64,000 nucleotides of DNA from Laburnicola sp. R22_1. Its lineage: Eukaryota > Ascomycota > Dothideomycetes > Pleosporales > Didymosphaeriaceae. A program made the translations under genes and the position numbers. Positions 36,075-46,731 of this stretch are shown piece after piece. Positions within the stretch are counted from its first letter, which is position 1, and each line of letters opens with the position of its first letter. The stretch is from positions 2,976,001 to 3,040,000 of the forward strand of contig JACONQ010000006.1 in the NCBI GenBank assembly GCA_014281115.1, given 5' to 3'. The notes beneath the pieces were generated by a model. The model saw nothing but the letters and a program-made list of their open reading frames with translations. It did no database searches and had not been told where the DNA came from.

Positions 36075-36952
36075 CGTGTGAGGTGGCCTGCTGTAGTTTT
36101 GCAGACGTGCGAGGAATGTACGGTGGTGTGTGGCAGTAGGTGGCGTGCTGTGATTTGCAGGCGTTTGAAGATGGGATGGGTGTGGTGTTTGTGTGGTGGT
36201 ATGCGGTGATTTTGCGTGGTTTGCGGTAGTGTGCGGTGTGCAGCAGTGTGGAGGTTGTACGGGGGTGTGTGGTAGCAGGCAGTACTTATAGTGGCGTGGG
36301 CGTGGGGTGGAAGGCCACTTTGTTCTCTGGTCGTGAGGTCAAATAGTGGGGCACTGGGGCCAGCTATCCGCGGTTCGCGAGTGTCATTGACGTGGTTCGG
36401 CACCCCGCACTAGTCAAGTCAGGCCCGCTCGCGAGCCTGGCGTGCCTACATGCAAGCCTACATGTGTTCATGTGTTCAGCTGCAGGACCAACGTTTGGGT
36501 ACTCTAGCCGTAGCCTGTTGCCTGTTTCAGGGTATTACAGTAGCATTGTAGGTGCTTGCCAAGCTATACACCTTTTTTCTCAACGGCCAAGGCGAGTAGG
36601 AAGAGAACAGGGTTATCCACGAATCTCACCTTTCATGGATGACAGAGGAGGACCGAAAGTAGAAGTAGAAGCACATGCACAAGCAGAAGCACAATCATGT
36701 GGTGAGCACAAGATCTCAATTTTCTCACTCCATGACACCCTGGCCAACCGAACAAATAACTAGCCGCTAGCTAACAGCCGCTCCGGGGTATAGAATCGGG
36801 GAAAAGGAATCGTGAGCAACGGAATGTCCGTCGCGAAACAAGGGGTATGCAAAATAAGCCAAGGAAACAGCCCGCCCATCGATCAAATTTGGAGGCTCGG
36901 CCATGTTGAAGTAAGTGCATTGCTTGAACATGACCGCAAAATTGGCTTCAAA
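36075..36952. promoter_or_regulatory. Upstream region of hbs1
   Basis: This lies between the hbs1 start and the end of the Ala/Pro-rich gene, both on minus. About 36100-36300 is a GT-rich low-complexity stretch with repeated GTGTGGTG/GCGGTG units, adjacent to the start codon and probably the 5' UTR. No further element was recognised. Confidence 0.4.
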
Positions 36953-38047
36953 TTATTTCTTCTCGGCAGAAGGAACCTCTGGAGCAGGAGCTGTAGGGTC
37001 AGCAGGTGCTGGAGCAGCAGACCCATCGACAGTGAAGTCAGGCTCATCCAAAGGGCCAGTTGTCGCACTCATGCCAGGAGCTGGCTTCGTGACTGGGAGG
37101 ACGGGCGTTTCATCGGCGACAGCGGGGGCGGGGGCAGGAGCGGAAACGTCAGTCGCCTTCACCTCGGTTGGCTTTGGCTCTGACTCTGACTTTGGCTCGG
37201 GCTCCGATGTAGTTGGGGCGGCGGGCTTCTGCGCAGTAGCGGCTGTCGGCGGGACAGGAGCAGTAGCATCGGCGGGCTCGGGAGCTGAAGCAAAAAACAT
37301 GTCAGTAGGTGCAAAAAACAAGAACAAATGTCGTCCATGGGTAAGTAACGCTGGAAGGGGTATCTCAAAAGAAAAAGTCGTAAAGCCGTGGTGTCATAAT
37401 CGTCGGGGTGACCGTGGAATCGTGAATGTCGTCAAGCTGGGAAAGCGATGCTGCAAGCGGAAGCATCTAACTCGACCCCCAGATTAGGCTTGGGAAAAGA
37501 GCGTTCCTCTCCTGCCAGCTGGGCGAGTGTTGTGCATACGCTAGGCGGCGTCGGTCCCGACCTTGAGCCTTCGACGCGATCCATCGTCACAGCCAGTTTG
37601 TCCGTAGGAGCTGCAGGCTGGGGTATAAGTTGAAAAGGACCTACCCTCAGTCGCTCTCTTCACTTCAGCAAGAGCTGCCTGTTCTGCCTTGGTGTCGTCG
37701 CCCTGAGGGGGTGCTGAAGCCGCAGCTGGAGCCGGAGTCGGAGATGAGGCGGGAGCTGGGGCCGCCGGCACATTGTCTGTCGCGGGAGCAGCTTCAGTCT
37801 TCGCGGGCTCGGGAGCAGGCTCAGAGATGGGCTCGGGGGCGGTAGCGGGGGCTGGCTGAGCAGGTGCCGTCTCGGTGGGCTTCGCGGCGGAGGCAGACGC
37901 AGGCGTAGACGCAGAGGCAGATGCGCCAGTAGCAGCGGCGGGCTTGGCCTCGTCCTTGGCCTCGTGCTTCTTCTTCCTGCCGAAGACGTTTTTGAAGACC
38001 GTCTTAGCCTTGTCGATCGCGTCGAGGGCTTTTTGGCGTCGAGGCAT
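36953..38047 (-). CDS. Ala/Pro-rich low-complexity protein, function unknown
   Basis: Two exons, 38047-37645 and 37284-36953, with a 360-nt intron (GTAGGT donor, CTTCAG acceptor) give 244 residues. The start MPRRQKALDAIDKAKTVFKN with VFGRKKKHEAK is a short basic, helical region, the only part that looks folded. The rest is Ala/Pro/Thr/Glu-rich with repeated APEPA, PAPAP and EPEPK units, and is likely disordered. The protein ends VPSAEKK. No known domain was recognised. Similar short proteins with a basic N-terminus and a long PA-rich tail occur in filamentous fungi without assigned function. The long intron could hide a small additional exon. The coding call rests on clean splice sites and strong, continuous residue bias. 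Confidence 0.65.
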
Positions 38048-38944
38048 GTTAGATAAGTATGACGTGGATCAGATGCGCGAAAGACTTGGCGGATAGAGGG
38101 AAAGCGGATGGAGATGGAGATGGTGCTAGGGAGGGCGTTGTCGACGTGGTGTGGATTTGGGTGTAGTGGAGGAGAGAGGGAGGGCGCGTCGCGAGTTGCG
38201 GCTAGAGATTAACATTGCAATTTGCAGGGGCAACTGGTGGTGAAGTGAAGTAAGGTGAATTGAGGTGAAGCGAGGTGAAGCGAGGTAAAGCGAGGTGAAG
38301 TGAAGAGAAGTGGTGAGTGAAGTCAACCTGTACTCACGAACTCCAGGCATAATGTCGGCAAAGCCCAGCAGCAAGCTCTGGCGGGCGGGTCGATGGTCAC
38401 TGTTCACGATTCACTGCTATGGCGAAACCGACACGCACAAGTGATGCAAAGGATAACAAAGAAAGCACGACAGAAAGAAGGAGCGTGGGTGCAGTTAAAG
38501 CGCGCGAGGCAGGAAGGGGTCTCGAGGAAGCTGCGATACCGTGTCCGCCAAGCCAGCCAATCAGCAATGGACGAGCTCACCCGACAACATGCACGGCGGG
38601 CTATCTGCCCAAAATAGCGGCCGATGCGCTGCATTGCATGCAGCTGTGCTCGAACTTCGAGGCTTGTGTCTCAGGTTGCACCCTAGTGCCTCATTGGCGC
38701 AGGCATTACGACGAGCACTGCCATGTCCGACCCACATGGACACGCAACGGCTATGAATACCATCTTGGTAGGTAGTGATGTGCATTCCCAATCTACACAC
38801 TCGCCCTTGGACATGCGTAAGCCGCTAGTAGGCAGATAGATTGACTGCTGACCACTGGATACTCCGATACTCCGCCCCATGCAGCCGTCCCTCGTTAGTC
38901 GTCAATCGCCAGCATCATCGTGCTCGAAGACCAGCTTCATAAGT
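38048..38944. other. Intergenic region with a short purine-rich tandem repeat
   Basis: This is the upstream region of the Ala/Pro-rich gene and the 3' flank of the PTPA gene. An imperfect array of AGGTGAAGCG-like units runs from about 38238 to 38320. No coding frame is convincing; the plus frames at 38393-38775 are low in family-like content. Confidence 0.45.
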
Positions 38945-40489
38945 CTAGCTCTGCGGCTTCCTGTCCGCCCATGGAGCCCGAGTGCCTGGAATCGTGCCCT
39001 GACTCGTCGAAGACGAAGCGGTTCCTCCCGGCTTAGCCAAGGGCGCAGCCGTGCCTCCTGGCGGGGGTAGCGGCGTGGAAGATGCCCACGGTGGTTTGGT
39101 TGGCTGGTTCGGGCCACCAGCAACAGCAGGGCCTTGTGTTTGCGAAGGGGTACGCGACGAAGCCCACGGTGCTGCGGTACCCCTCATGGGAGCTTTCGTA
39201 CCGATATCTGCCAATGGATCTCGCAGCGCCGGCTGCGGTCTTGTTGAGGCTGCGCCCGACTTTGGTTGACTGGACGTATGTATGCTGACTTGAATCTCTT
39301 GGGCGGCGGGATCTCTCTCCCATGCGAACAGCGAGCCAAAAGGGAAATGCTGCACGACGGGGAGTTTGGACAGCACTTCCGCGTTGTACATCTTCAACAT
39401 GCCCTGCCACAGGGTTAGAGCAACATGGTACGGCGCAGGGTCACTTACTTTGTTGATTTTAGCCCAACCTGCCTTGACGCCGGATATGTCAAACAAGATG
39501 GGGCTGTGTTCCCAGAACGGCCCCTTTTTAACATCGTAGATGAATCCAATAGCGCTGAAATACATATTGCGATTCCGTTCTCGCTCGACGGCATTCTTCT
39601 TTGCGACATCTCCGGGGTGGGGCGCATTCTGTAAAGACCCTTCCGTCGCGAGCTCAGACGGTGACGAGATCGCGGGACAAAATTGCGCAGAGCCGAAGAT
39701 GTAAGGAAGGAACGAGTGGTCATCTAAGCCCCAGACGCCGTGAGACCCCGCAGGCTCGAGTGTATACGTCAAAATGAGACGCCGTATAAGTTGAAGATAC
39801 CTGTGCATGCATGTCAGCAGCTGTTCTTTGGCGCAAAGGGCGACCTACGGTTCAATGACTCCCAACACAATGGCCCGTTCTTGACTGCCATCCTTGTCCT
39901 CTGGAAACGCTCCCAGCTTCCACAGGCACCCAAGAAAAGCCAAAAAGCTCAGTTCGTGGCCAGTTCCATAATCTAGTCGCTGCGAGCTACCGAAGCTGCC
40001 GATCAGATAAGCTTCGAGCTCTTGCTTGGCCGTGACCTCGGACGAAGTGTTTGAAGAAAAGACTTCGGCAGGCAGATATTCATCCAGCAGGCCCGCTACA
40101 CGCTCGTTCACGATTTCGGACCACTTTCTGAAGCTGATGTTTCCAAACCTTCGCGGACCAGTGTCTGGAGGTGCTTCGTCGATGATATTTTCCAACGCAT
40201 CCAGAAGCTTGGCGAGCTTTTGGACCACCGGCGGAAACGACACATCCGGGTCCTGCAGAGTCCACTCTTTGACAATCTTCGCTCCCGTCCCCTCTTGCTC
40301 AATTCTGCGGGGAAGCATCGCTACGTTGAGCTGGAAGATGAAGGTCATGATGTCGGCATAGGCCTTGCTGGTGAGGAAGAAGGAGACGTCGTCGCCATCG
40401 TTGATGCGCTTGGCCGGTAGCTTGAATGTGTGACTTGCATTTCGATCCAGGACCTCCAGAGTGTAAGGAGGCGCATTTGTTTTGTCCAT
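38945..40489 (-). CDS. PP2A activator, PTPA family peptidyl-prolyl isomerase (RRD1-like)
   Basis: This protein activates protein phosphatase 2A and has prolyl isomerase activity (PTPA; yeast Rrd1/Rrd2). It is expected in cytoplasm and nucleus. The ATG at 40489 gives MDKTNAPPYTLEVLDR; the family region begins with PAKRINDGDDVSFFLTSKAY. Later signatures are FGNISFRKWSE and YLIGSFGSSQRLDYGTGHEL followed by SFLAFLGCLWKL. An intron near 39800-39850 leads to YLQLIRRLILTYTLEPAGSH and GVWGLDDHSFLPYIFGSAQF. A second intron near 39405-39450 splits GWAKINKGMLKMYNAEVLSK from LPVVQHFPFGSLFAWE. The last ~120 residues are Pro/Ser/Ala/Gly-rich with repeated PWAS/PWAD units, the kind of tail that favours the RRD1 type. 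Length is about 475 residues. Divergent from the next gene by 494 bp. Confidence 0.92.
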
Positions 40490-40982
40490 GTTGGGCGGTT
40501 GGAGAGGGCGGAAATACTCAGGTCGTGGTGTTTAAAGGACAGGCCGCAGTAAGAACGACCAATACAACGCCGCTAAGGAAAAATTTACACACATTCTGTC
40601 ACTCTAGAATAAGTAATACAAACACTGTTAAAACGATAGTGCAACCGCTTACCGCGGGCGACTCCATCAACGACCTACGCCCTGCCCCGCCGGCCCGTGA
40701 CAGCGCGCCAACCTCCCGATTAATTCACCGGCCACCAGCCCCGCATCGTCACACCCCGCAGTTCTCCGGCATGCATTCACCCCAGGTTCGAGCTAAATAG
40801 CATGTTTGTGAAAGTACACCGCTACGGAAGCGCATAGGTATGAGCGCAAGTGTGACTATGCGATGCGCAGCTTGGGCGGCTAACGCTGGCAGTCTTCCTC
40901 CGATCGGAACTCATTTCGAACGGCAGTCGTTCCTCTATTATTACATTCACTGTGCCCCCGATTAGCCCAAGTGAAAGTCGCG
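40490..40982. promoter_or_regulatory. Divergent promoter region (PTPA / nuclear-type protein)
   Basis: 493 bp shared by two divergent genes. A CTCTATTATTACATTCAC stretch about 40-55 bp before the plus-strand ATG is AT-rich and could hold the core promoter. No defined site was recognised. Confidence 0.4.
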
Positions 40983-43466
40983 ATGTCGACCTCAGACGAT
41001 GAATTGGCCGAGGAACAGCTCTTTGCCGAATCTCAAGCGTCCGCGTCGAAAACCTCCCAGCAACTCGGCAACTTGGCGGTCAAGAGCGCAAGTCTCCTGA
41101 ATGCCCACCGTCGCACGAACGACCCATCCGTCCCCTCGTCTTTGCCTTCTCGAACGAAGCACACACTCGAACGGAGCAGCTCCGTAGGCATGGGGCGCAA
41201 AGGCGGCGCCGGCAAGCTGCCGCGACCGAGCTGGTCGCGCGACGATCAGGCTGCGCGCAAGGTCTTCGCGAGACGGGGCGACCCATATGAGTTCCCTGCG
41301 TCGCCTGAGAAGGGACCCTTCAAGCTACCCGAGGTCGTCAACCACAAGCCCCTAAAAAGGGTGAAGAAGCGCGTTCCAAATGATGTCTTGCTAGAGGCAG
41401 AGGAGCCAGCACAACCCGCAGAGATACCGATTGTCCACGCTCCTGAAAATGAAGCGCAGCCGGAGTCTTCTCCCCCGCATACGTTCGATACGCCGCTCGA
41501 CGACATGGTGGAAATGCAACCACAAACGGATAGGCAACCCGCTGGCGAGACGGCTGAAGTTGTTCAGGTAGACTTTGCAGAAATACCAGACTCTCAACCT
41601 CACACACGCAAGCAGCCAAAGCGCAAGGCGGCGATACAGCTACCGAGAAGACAGCGATCAGCGAATACGTCTAGGAGAGATGAAGTCGACGTAGCAGAGC
41701 AAGCAGTAAAACAAACCGTGCCGTCCAGGCGCACAGCTCGAAAACCCCAGCCCATACGTGCCCATCCCCAGGTTGTTATTCCTGCGCAGGATAAGCCGAG
41801 GCGAAAAACTGGCGCTAAGACAAGATCAAAAGCAACCTCTTCGCATGAAGAGGAAGAACCGATCCATCTGCAGGATGAGAATGCCGATACCGGAGAGCAC
41901 GCCGAAGCTGGTAACCAACAGGAACTAGAGCAGCCATTTGAGCAGGCACATGAAGAAGATCCGGCGCCGGAGCCAAAGCAGCATAAACGCGGCAGGAGTA
42001 CAAGGTCAAAAGCAACAAAGAGAACAGATCGTACACCGGCTGTATCGAACCAGGAAACCAATGTCCCTGAGCCCACTGGCCCTGTCAGGCAGACGCGATC
42101 AAAGGCTAAGAGTGCACCATCTTCCCTCGTAGTCCGCTCCAAACCTGTGCGCGCAAAAGATGTCTCCCAAGCATCTCTTTCGGATAATGAAAACCTTGAC
42201 GATCAGGATCTAATCGAGGAGCTGAGTGAGGGCCAAGACGAAGACATGCCTGGAATAGGTTCCAAAATCGCAGACCCCGCGGAAGGGAACTTGGATCACA
42301 ATGGGCAGGATGAACAGCGGGTTGATAGTGATGAAGATTACGAAGAGTATCCCGATATCGACAAGGTGTTCAAATACCTTGATACTGGAGAACGGAGCGG
42401 AAGCTGTCAAACTAGCGATGCTGAAGACATAATTCGGGCATGTGCGGTCGCTCGTGAGCTCGTCCTCGACCCTGACGTGACTCTACAAGATGTTTTCGAC
42501 GCTTGTAGAGGCATCAAAGACACGCTCGCGGAGTATGGAGCGGACAGCGATGAGGAGCAACTGAGAGCACTGAAGATCGATGCATACGGCTACGTAATTC
42601 GACACATCGTGCGCTATTTGGAAGTGCTGTACGACTGGCTTAAGCAACAATACGGTGACCTAACCAAATCCTTAGATGCCATGCGGATTCTCTCACCCTT
42701 CCTCCGCGAAATCGTCTCGTTCAGGGATATGATTGCGTCCTGGAAAATCAAATTGACTTCCCGATATAAGAATGATCGCTTCGTCAGAGACGTCGAATAC
42801 CAAGTCATTGCCCCCCTTCGAAAGGTCAGCGAAGCGTACTGTGCGATCCTACGTGGACTTAAGGAAGCGGCCCAGAAGAAATACGCCCATGAGGAGGCTG
42901 AGCGGAAGCAACGCGAAAAGGTCGAGGCTGCCAGGCGACAGCAAGAATTGGAAGCAGACAAAACTAAGAGATTAAATCGCTGGGTCGATCTACATGTCTG
43001 CCGACTACAAGCGGAGCCTGACATTTGTCGACGCGAGCTGCTCAGCTTCAGGCAAGACTACTTTGACTCGCAGATGGACAGCCTGGAAGAACGAGACGCA
43101 AATGGTGATGCCTTTGAACGTGTGGATGTCTTCCGGAAGCGTGACTCACCACCAGCACGTCACTCTTATTTCGGCGTAGACAAAGATTGGACGGACGAGC
43201 AATTGTCAGCTTTGATTGATGGACTGAATGAATTTGCGGGTAGGTCACCGTTTCTCTCTAGATATATGTTACTGACGTCGTCAGGGCCCTACGTCTTTCA
43301 TGACATATTCCAGAAATATTGTCGTCCTAAAGGCCCCTTGCGACAGTTTGGTGTCCCTGAAATCACAGCACGAGCAGCATATATCAAGTCACAGTCATTG
43401 AAGAGATATGAAGAGCAGGGTTGGGAAGTTCCTCAATGGATCAAGAAAATACCGGTGTTGCCTTGA
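40983..43466 (+). CDS. Large uncharacterised protein with disordered basic N-half and SANT/Myb-like C-terminus
   Basis: I do not recognise a named family. The ATG at 40983 gives MSTSDDELAEEQLFAESQAS. The first ~430 residues are disordered and charged. They include RPSWSRDDQAARKVFARRGD, then PYEFPASPEKGPFKLPEV, Arg/Lys patches, and the motif TRSKA three times in AT-hook-like basic contexts. A Glu/Asp-rich stretch follows, then a helical region (about residues 470-680) with a coiled-coil part rich in EEAERKQREKVEAARRQQEL. The C-terminal ~90 residues, from DKDWTDEQLSALIDGLNEFA, look SANT/Myb-like. A 45-nt in-frame intron (43240-43284) splits this block; removing it gives NEFAGPYVFHDIFQKYCR. The protein ends YEEQGWEVPQWIKKIPVLP, 812 residues. 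AATAAA lies at 43478-43483. A nuclear, chromatin-linked role is inference. Confidence 0.8.
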   Translation: MSTSDDELAEEQLFAESQASASKTSQQLGNLAVKSASLLNAHRRTNDPSVPSSLPSRTKHTLERSSSVGMGRKGGAGKLPRPSWSRDDQAARKVFARRGDPYEFPASPEKGPFKLPEVVNHKPLKRVKKRVPNDVLLEAEEPAQPAEIPIVHAPENEAQPESSPPHTFDTPLDDMVEMQPQTDRQPAGETAEVVQVDFAEIPDSQPHTRKQPKRKAAIQLPRRQRSANTSRRDEVDVAEQAVKQTVPSRRTARKPQPIRAHPQVVIPAQDKPRRKTGAKTRSKATSSHEEEEPIHLQDENADTGEHAEAGNQQELEQPFEQAHEEDPAPEPKQHKRGRSTRSKATKRTDRTPAVSNQETNVPEPTGPVRQTRSKAKSAPSSLVVRSKPVRAKDVSQASLSDNENLDDQDLIEELSEGQDEDMPGIGSKIADPAEGNLDHNGQDEQRVDSDEDYEEYPDIDKVFKYLDTGERSGSCQTSDAEDIIRACAVARELVLDPDVTLQDVFDACRGIKDTLAEYGADSDEEQLRALKIDAYGYVIRHIVRYLEVLYDWLKQQYGDLTKSLDAMRILSPFLREIVSFRDMIASWKIKLTSRYKNDRFVRDVEYQVIAPLRKVSEAYCAILRGLKEAAQKKYAHEEAERKQREKVEAARRQQELEADKTKRLNRWVDLHVCRLQAEPDICRRELLSFRQDYFDSQMDSLEERDANGDAFERVDVFRKRDSPPARHSYFGVDKDWTDEQLSALIDGLNEFAGRSPFLSRYMLLTSSGPYVFHDIFQKYCRPKGPLRQFGVPEITARAAYIKSQSLKRYEEQGWEVPQWIKKIPVLP

Positions 43467-43996
43467 TGAATCACCATAATAAAGCTTTTTGTCAGATCTG
43501 CATGTTGAAATGATCCTACCGCGGCGCTTTGGACGCTCTTACTACGTTTATGAGCGGCGATATCTGTTGCTTACGTTTGTAACTTCTCATTTTACTCTGT
43601 TCCCAATTCATGATACTCAGCTTTCCCTATGACTTGTCGAATTAGTGGGAGGACTTTAACACAGTTGGAAGCTCCACAACAAAAATGCAAAGAAAAGCTT
43701 GTCAAATTACCGAATGGTTGGTCGGAAAAAGCCCAGTCCTTTTCGTCCTTTCACCGCCCGTCAGTTTTCCACGTTACACAGTGTCACCCGGGAGACATTG
43801 TAGCTTTCACCTCCGACGCCGTAGCAATCTCCCGGTCGATACCAAACGTCCGTGCACACCGCCTTCACTCTCGACCGCCGCGCCCGTTTGCTCGCCGCAC
43901 GTCGCTTTTCCTCTCTCCCCGCACCTACTTCTTCCCGACACCCTCGACCCAACTCAACTCTACCCACAACACCGCGACGCGAAACACGTCGTAAAC
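43467..43996. promoter_or_regulatory. Intergenic region upstream of the SAP-domain gene
   Basis: 530 bp between co-oriented genes. It has a polyadenylation-like AATAAA at 43478 for the upstream gene. A C/T-rich tract (about 43860-43990) just before the ATG at 43997 is typical of fungal core promoters. Confidence 0.45.
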
Positions 43997-45127
43997 ATGG
44001 TTTCCCCAAACTACGGTAAGTTGACCAACGCCAACCTCAAGACGCTCCTCGAGCTCCGTGGCCTGGAGACAGGCGGCACCAAGGTGCAGATGGTGTCGCG
44101 CTTGGTGATGCAGGACGCAGAGCAGGAGGCCGCGAACAAGGCTACCAAGGCTGCGGTCCAGGCCACCTCCACGGGTGCCGGTTCCAGCTCAGGCGGTGCT
44201 ACGGCACCGGCCCAAAACAAAGGTACGTCTGGCGAACTTTCCAGCACTGAGAGGTCGAGGCGTTTGCGGAAGGAGCGTTTGAGGAGGGCGCCTGCTTCGG
44301 GCAGTATGAGAGTGGGTGGCCAGGTGCAGGGCGAGGACTCGGGTGAGCCTGAGGGAGAGGACGAGATGGATTCCGAGGCCTACGTCATGGAGCTCATGGC
44401 TGGTGGTGGTGGTGTTCTTGCGCCGGGCAAGACTGGTCGCGCGACTGGTGGTGAGCATGTGGAGGCCCAGACTGGCTCCTCGAGCGGTAAGTGCCTACGG
44501 CATACGTCTGTCTGAGTTTACTGATTATCATCCTCGCGTCTAGGCATCATCGTCAACATGACGCCTGCCGACCCTCCGGTCCGTAGCCGCCGCACCCGCT
44601 GGGAGGAGCCGTTGAACGAGTTCGAAAACTGCAAACACACCGGTGACATGGGCACGATCACTCCGGTCACCAACACAACAAACAACGACGATGCAGCTCC
44701 GCACCCTGGCCCCCGCACTCGCTGGGGCCCGGACCTCCCACTCCCACCTCCAGCAATGCACACAAACGACGATGCCATCGACGCAGAGACGTCCTCTAAC
44801 GCGTCCACCATTCGTGCTTCCAGCCCTGTCCACACCAAAGACGTGGCCACGAATACCAACGCCAACTCCGCGTCCCAGCTCGACCAGGAAGTCCAAGCCC
44901 TCGTCGCCGCCCATCTCCAACTCCACCCGATGCAGGCCGCAGACAACCCGCACGACGCCCGCACCGCCTTCAAGGTCATCACCACCGCATTCCTCCTCGG
45001 CATGATCTCCATCTTCATCATCAACCCGGGCACGTTCGGCGAGTGCATCGACAGCGTCATCGCGTTCCTCCGCGACCCCGTCGGCACCATCTTCGAGAGC
45101 ATCTTCGGCCCCGCCGATTGGGCCTAG
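43997..45127 (+). CDS. SAP-domain protein with C-terminal transmembrane segment, function unknown
   Basis: Exons 43997-44486 and 44544-45127 join at SSSG-IIVNMT to give 357 residues. Residues about 6-40 (YGKLTNANLKTLLELRGLET with GGTKVQMVSRL) form a SAP motif, a helix-loop-helix that usually binds DNA or RNA. A basic run RSRRLRKERLRR follows, then acidic and Gly-rich low complexity. The second exon has two similar RTRWEEPL/RTRWGPDL segments. Near the C-terminus, TAFKVITTAFLLGMISIFII is a strong transmembrane helix, followed by a short tail with a second hydrophobic stretch ending IFGPADWA. A SAP motif plus a tail anchor suggests a nuclear-envelope or ER protein that contacts chromatin; this is inference. 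No known orthologue name came to mind. Confidence 0.75.
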
Positions 45128-45879
45128 GCTCGTCGCGCATGCAGGTACGTTTTTCCGAGTTCGTAAACGCTGTCCTGGGGTAACACGCGGCTGACATAGC
45201 AGAGTGCCGGAATGAGTTTTTTCTCGTGTGGAAAGGGTAGCTGGGGGTGAGACGGGGGAGTTTTCAAGGGATGCATGGATAGAGTTTGTGTGTGCGGAGG
45301 GTGGCTTGGTGAAGTGGCTACTCTATATGGAATGAATGCAATGGGTTTCTGGATGTGTGTTCTTCTGTGCTTGTGGGGGGGCTTGGATTACGTATCTGGG
45401 GGTAACTCTGATTTTCCTGGTCGTTTCCTCCGTCCTACAACCACATCCTCGCCCATTATCACCTTATGTGTGGGATGAGTCAACAAGCGATATACCTCCC
45501 GAGCCGTCTTCTCACATGGAACTCGCTGAATCGCCTAAGCTCTGTTTTTTTGCTCTCTCTGGCACCTTGCACACTTTCCCACTTCAGCGTGGCAATACGT
45601 TAACAACGTCGAAGGGTCTCTTACAAACTCGTCGTCCTGCATTTTTTGCGATAGCGTCGCGCATCATCTCCGCGAAAAGAGGATCTTCTCGTAAGAAATG
45701 AACGACGCAGTGATCCCAACCAAGCTTATACCGTAATCTAGGCCCCGCCATGAGGCCCGGGGGGAGCCCCGCATGGGACCTCTACATGAGAAGGGGGTGC
45801 GTGCGTGGGATGATAGGTCTGGGTGAGGATTTTACCGGGCAGAGCGACGCTGGTTGAGTGGTCAGTATCAATAGATGCA
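45128..45879. other. Intergenic region
   Basis: About 750 bp follow the SAP-domain gene. It is G/T-rich early (near 45190-45420) and mixed later. A symmetric GGGGCTCC/GGGGGAGCCCC-like element lies near 45740-45775 (CCCGGGGGGAGCCCCG). No convincing coding frame. Confidence 0.4.
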
Positions 45880-46731
45880 TCATCGAGTTCGACGGCGTTC
45901 GGACCCGTCGGGGGGATAGTGGATAGATTCGGTTGTTGTAAATATTTTAGATGCTTGGGTGTACGCTGCAGGAATAAGACTGTTGATGCGAAGCATACAT
46001 AACATGAGGAACATGCCCGTCTGCCAAATATGCATACTCATCGCCCCAGGTTTGCCGAGCTCAATCTCAGCTTCAGCTTCCGGGAGTTTCTCGAAAACAG
46101 GAGGATAATCGACAAAGCATGGGGAGGCAGTCTTTCCCTTCTACATCCATCAGAAGAAAGTTAGCAAAGAAGCTCAAATCAAATCACTGCGACAACATCC
46201 GGACTTGGCATGCCTGGTAACACAATATCAGGACCCCAGGAAAGAAAATAAGTCACACCATACCTCCAAACCATCCGGTCCCTCGCAATACCCCTTCTCC
46301 GCCGTCCAACCACCCATCTCATAACCCCCCGCCGCACCCCCCAAACCCCCAAACAGCTAGTACACCGTCGCAGGACCAGTCACTATCGCAATGAGCGCAG
46401 CCAGCTTCTGACCTGGGTTCGAAAAAAAGGCAATGTCCACCGAGCACAAGGCGCGGCGTCCAGCTAGCTGTGCATCTAAAGAGGGGATGGTCGGCTGCGA
46501 CGCGCTTGAATACTGCCGTCGGCTCGAAGACTGTGATGGATTCGGAGCCTGAGCCAGCGCCGCGTTACAGTCATCTAGAGCTTTAGGAGATAGCGCTGGG
46601 ATCTGAGGTGTTGCTAGACTGGCTGTAGACTGGGACGGACGAGGTGTATCCAGTACAGGACTGGGAGGGTGCGATGCGAGATTGCCCAGTGGAATAGGCT
46701 GCTTTGAATGTTGACGCGAAGGTAAGCATGA
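45880..46731 (-). pseudogene. Cryptic coding-like locus interrupted by one in-frame TAG; unknown product
   Basis: On minus, a frame is open from 46731 to 46360 (124 codons) and reads like a real protein: SPVLDTPRPSQSTASLATPQ, then a possible membrane segment in SNPGQKLAALIAIVTGPATV. A TAG at 46357-46359 follows, and the same frame continues LFGGLGGAAGGYEMGGWTAE with KGYCEGPDGLE to a GTATGG donor at 46263. A 123-nt intron with GCTAAC branch-like sequence ends in TAG at 46141. The next exon reads KGKTASPCFVDYPPVFEKLP, then a Met/Leu-rich hydrophobic stretch, ending at the TGA at 45880-45882. No Met opens the first block, so a 5' exon is missing or lost. I cannot name a family. It is either a decayed gene or one whose splicing I have not resolved. 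Confidence 0.4.

Noticed and set aside
45730..45780. GC-rich inverted-repeat-like element (CCCGGGGGGAGCCCCG) considered as a terminator or mobile element end
   Set aside because: Fungal genes do not use such terminators, and no matching second end or target duplication was found.
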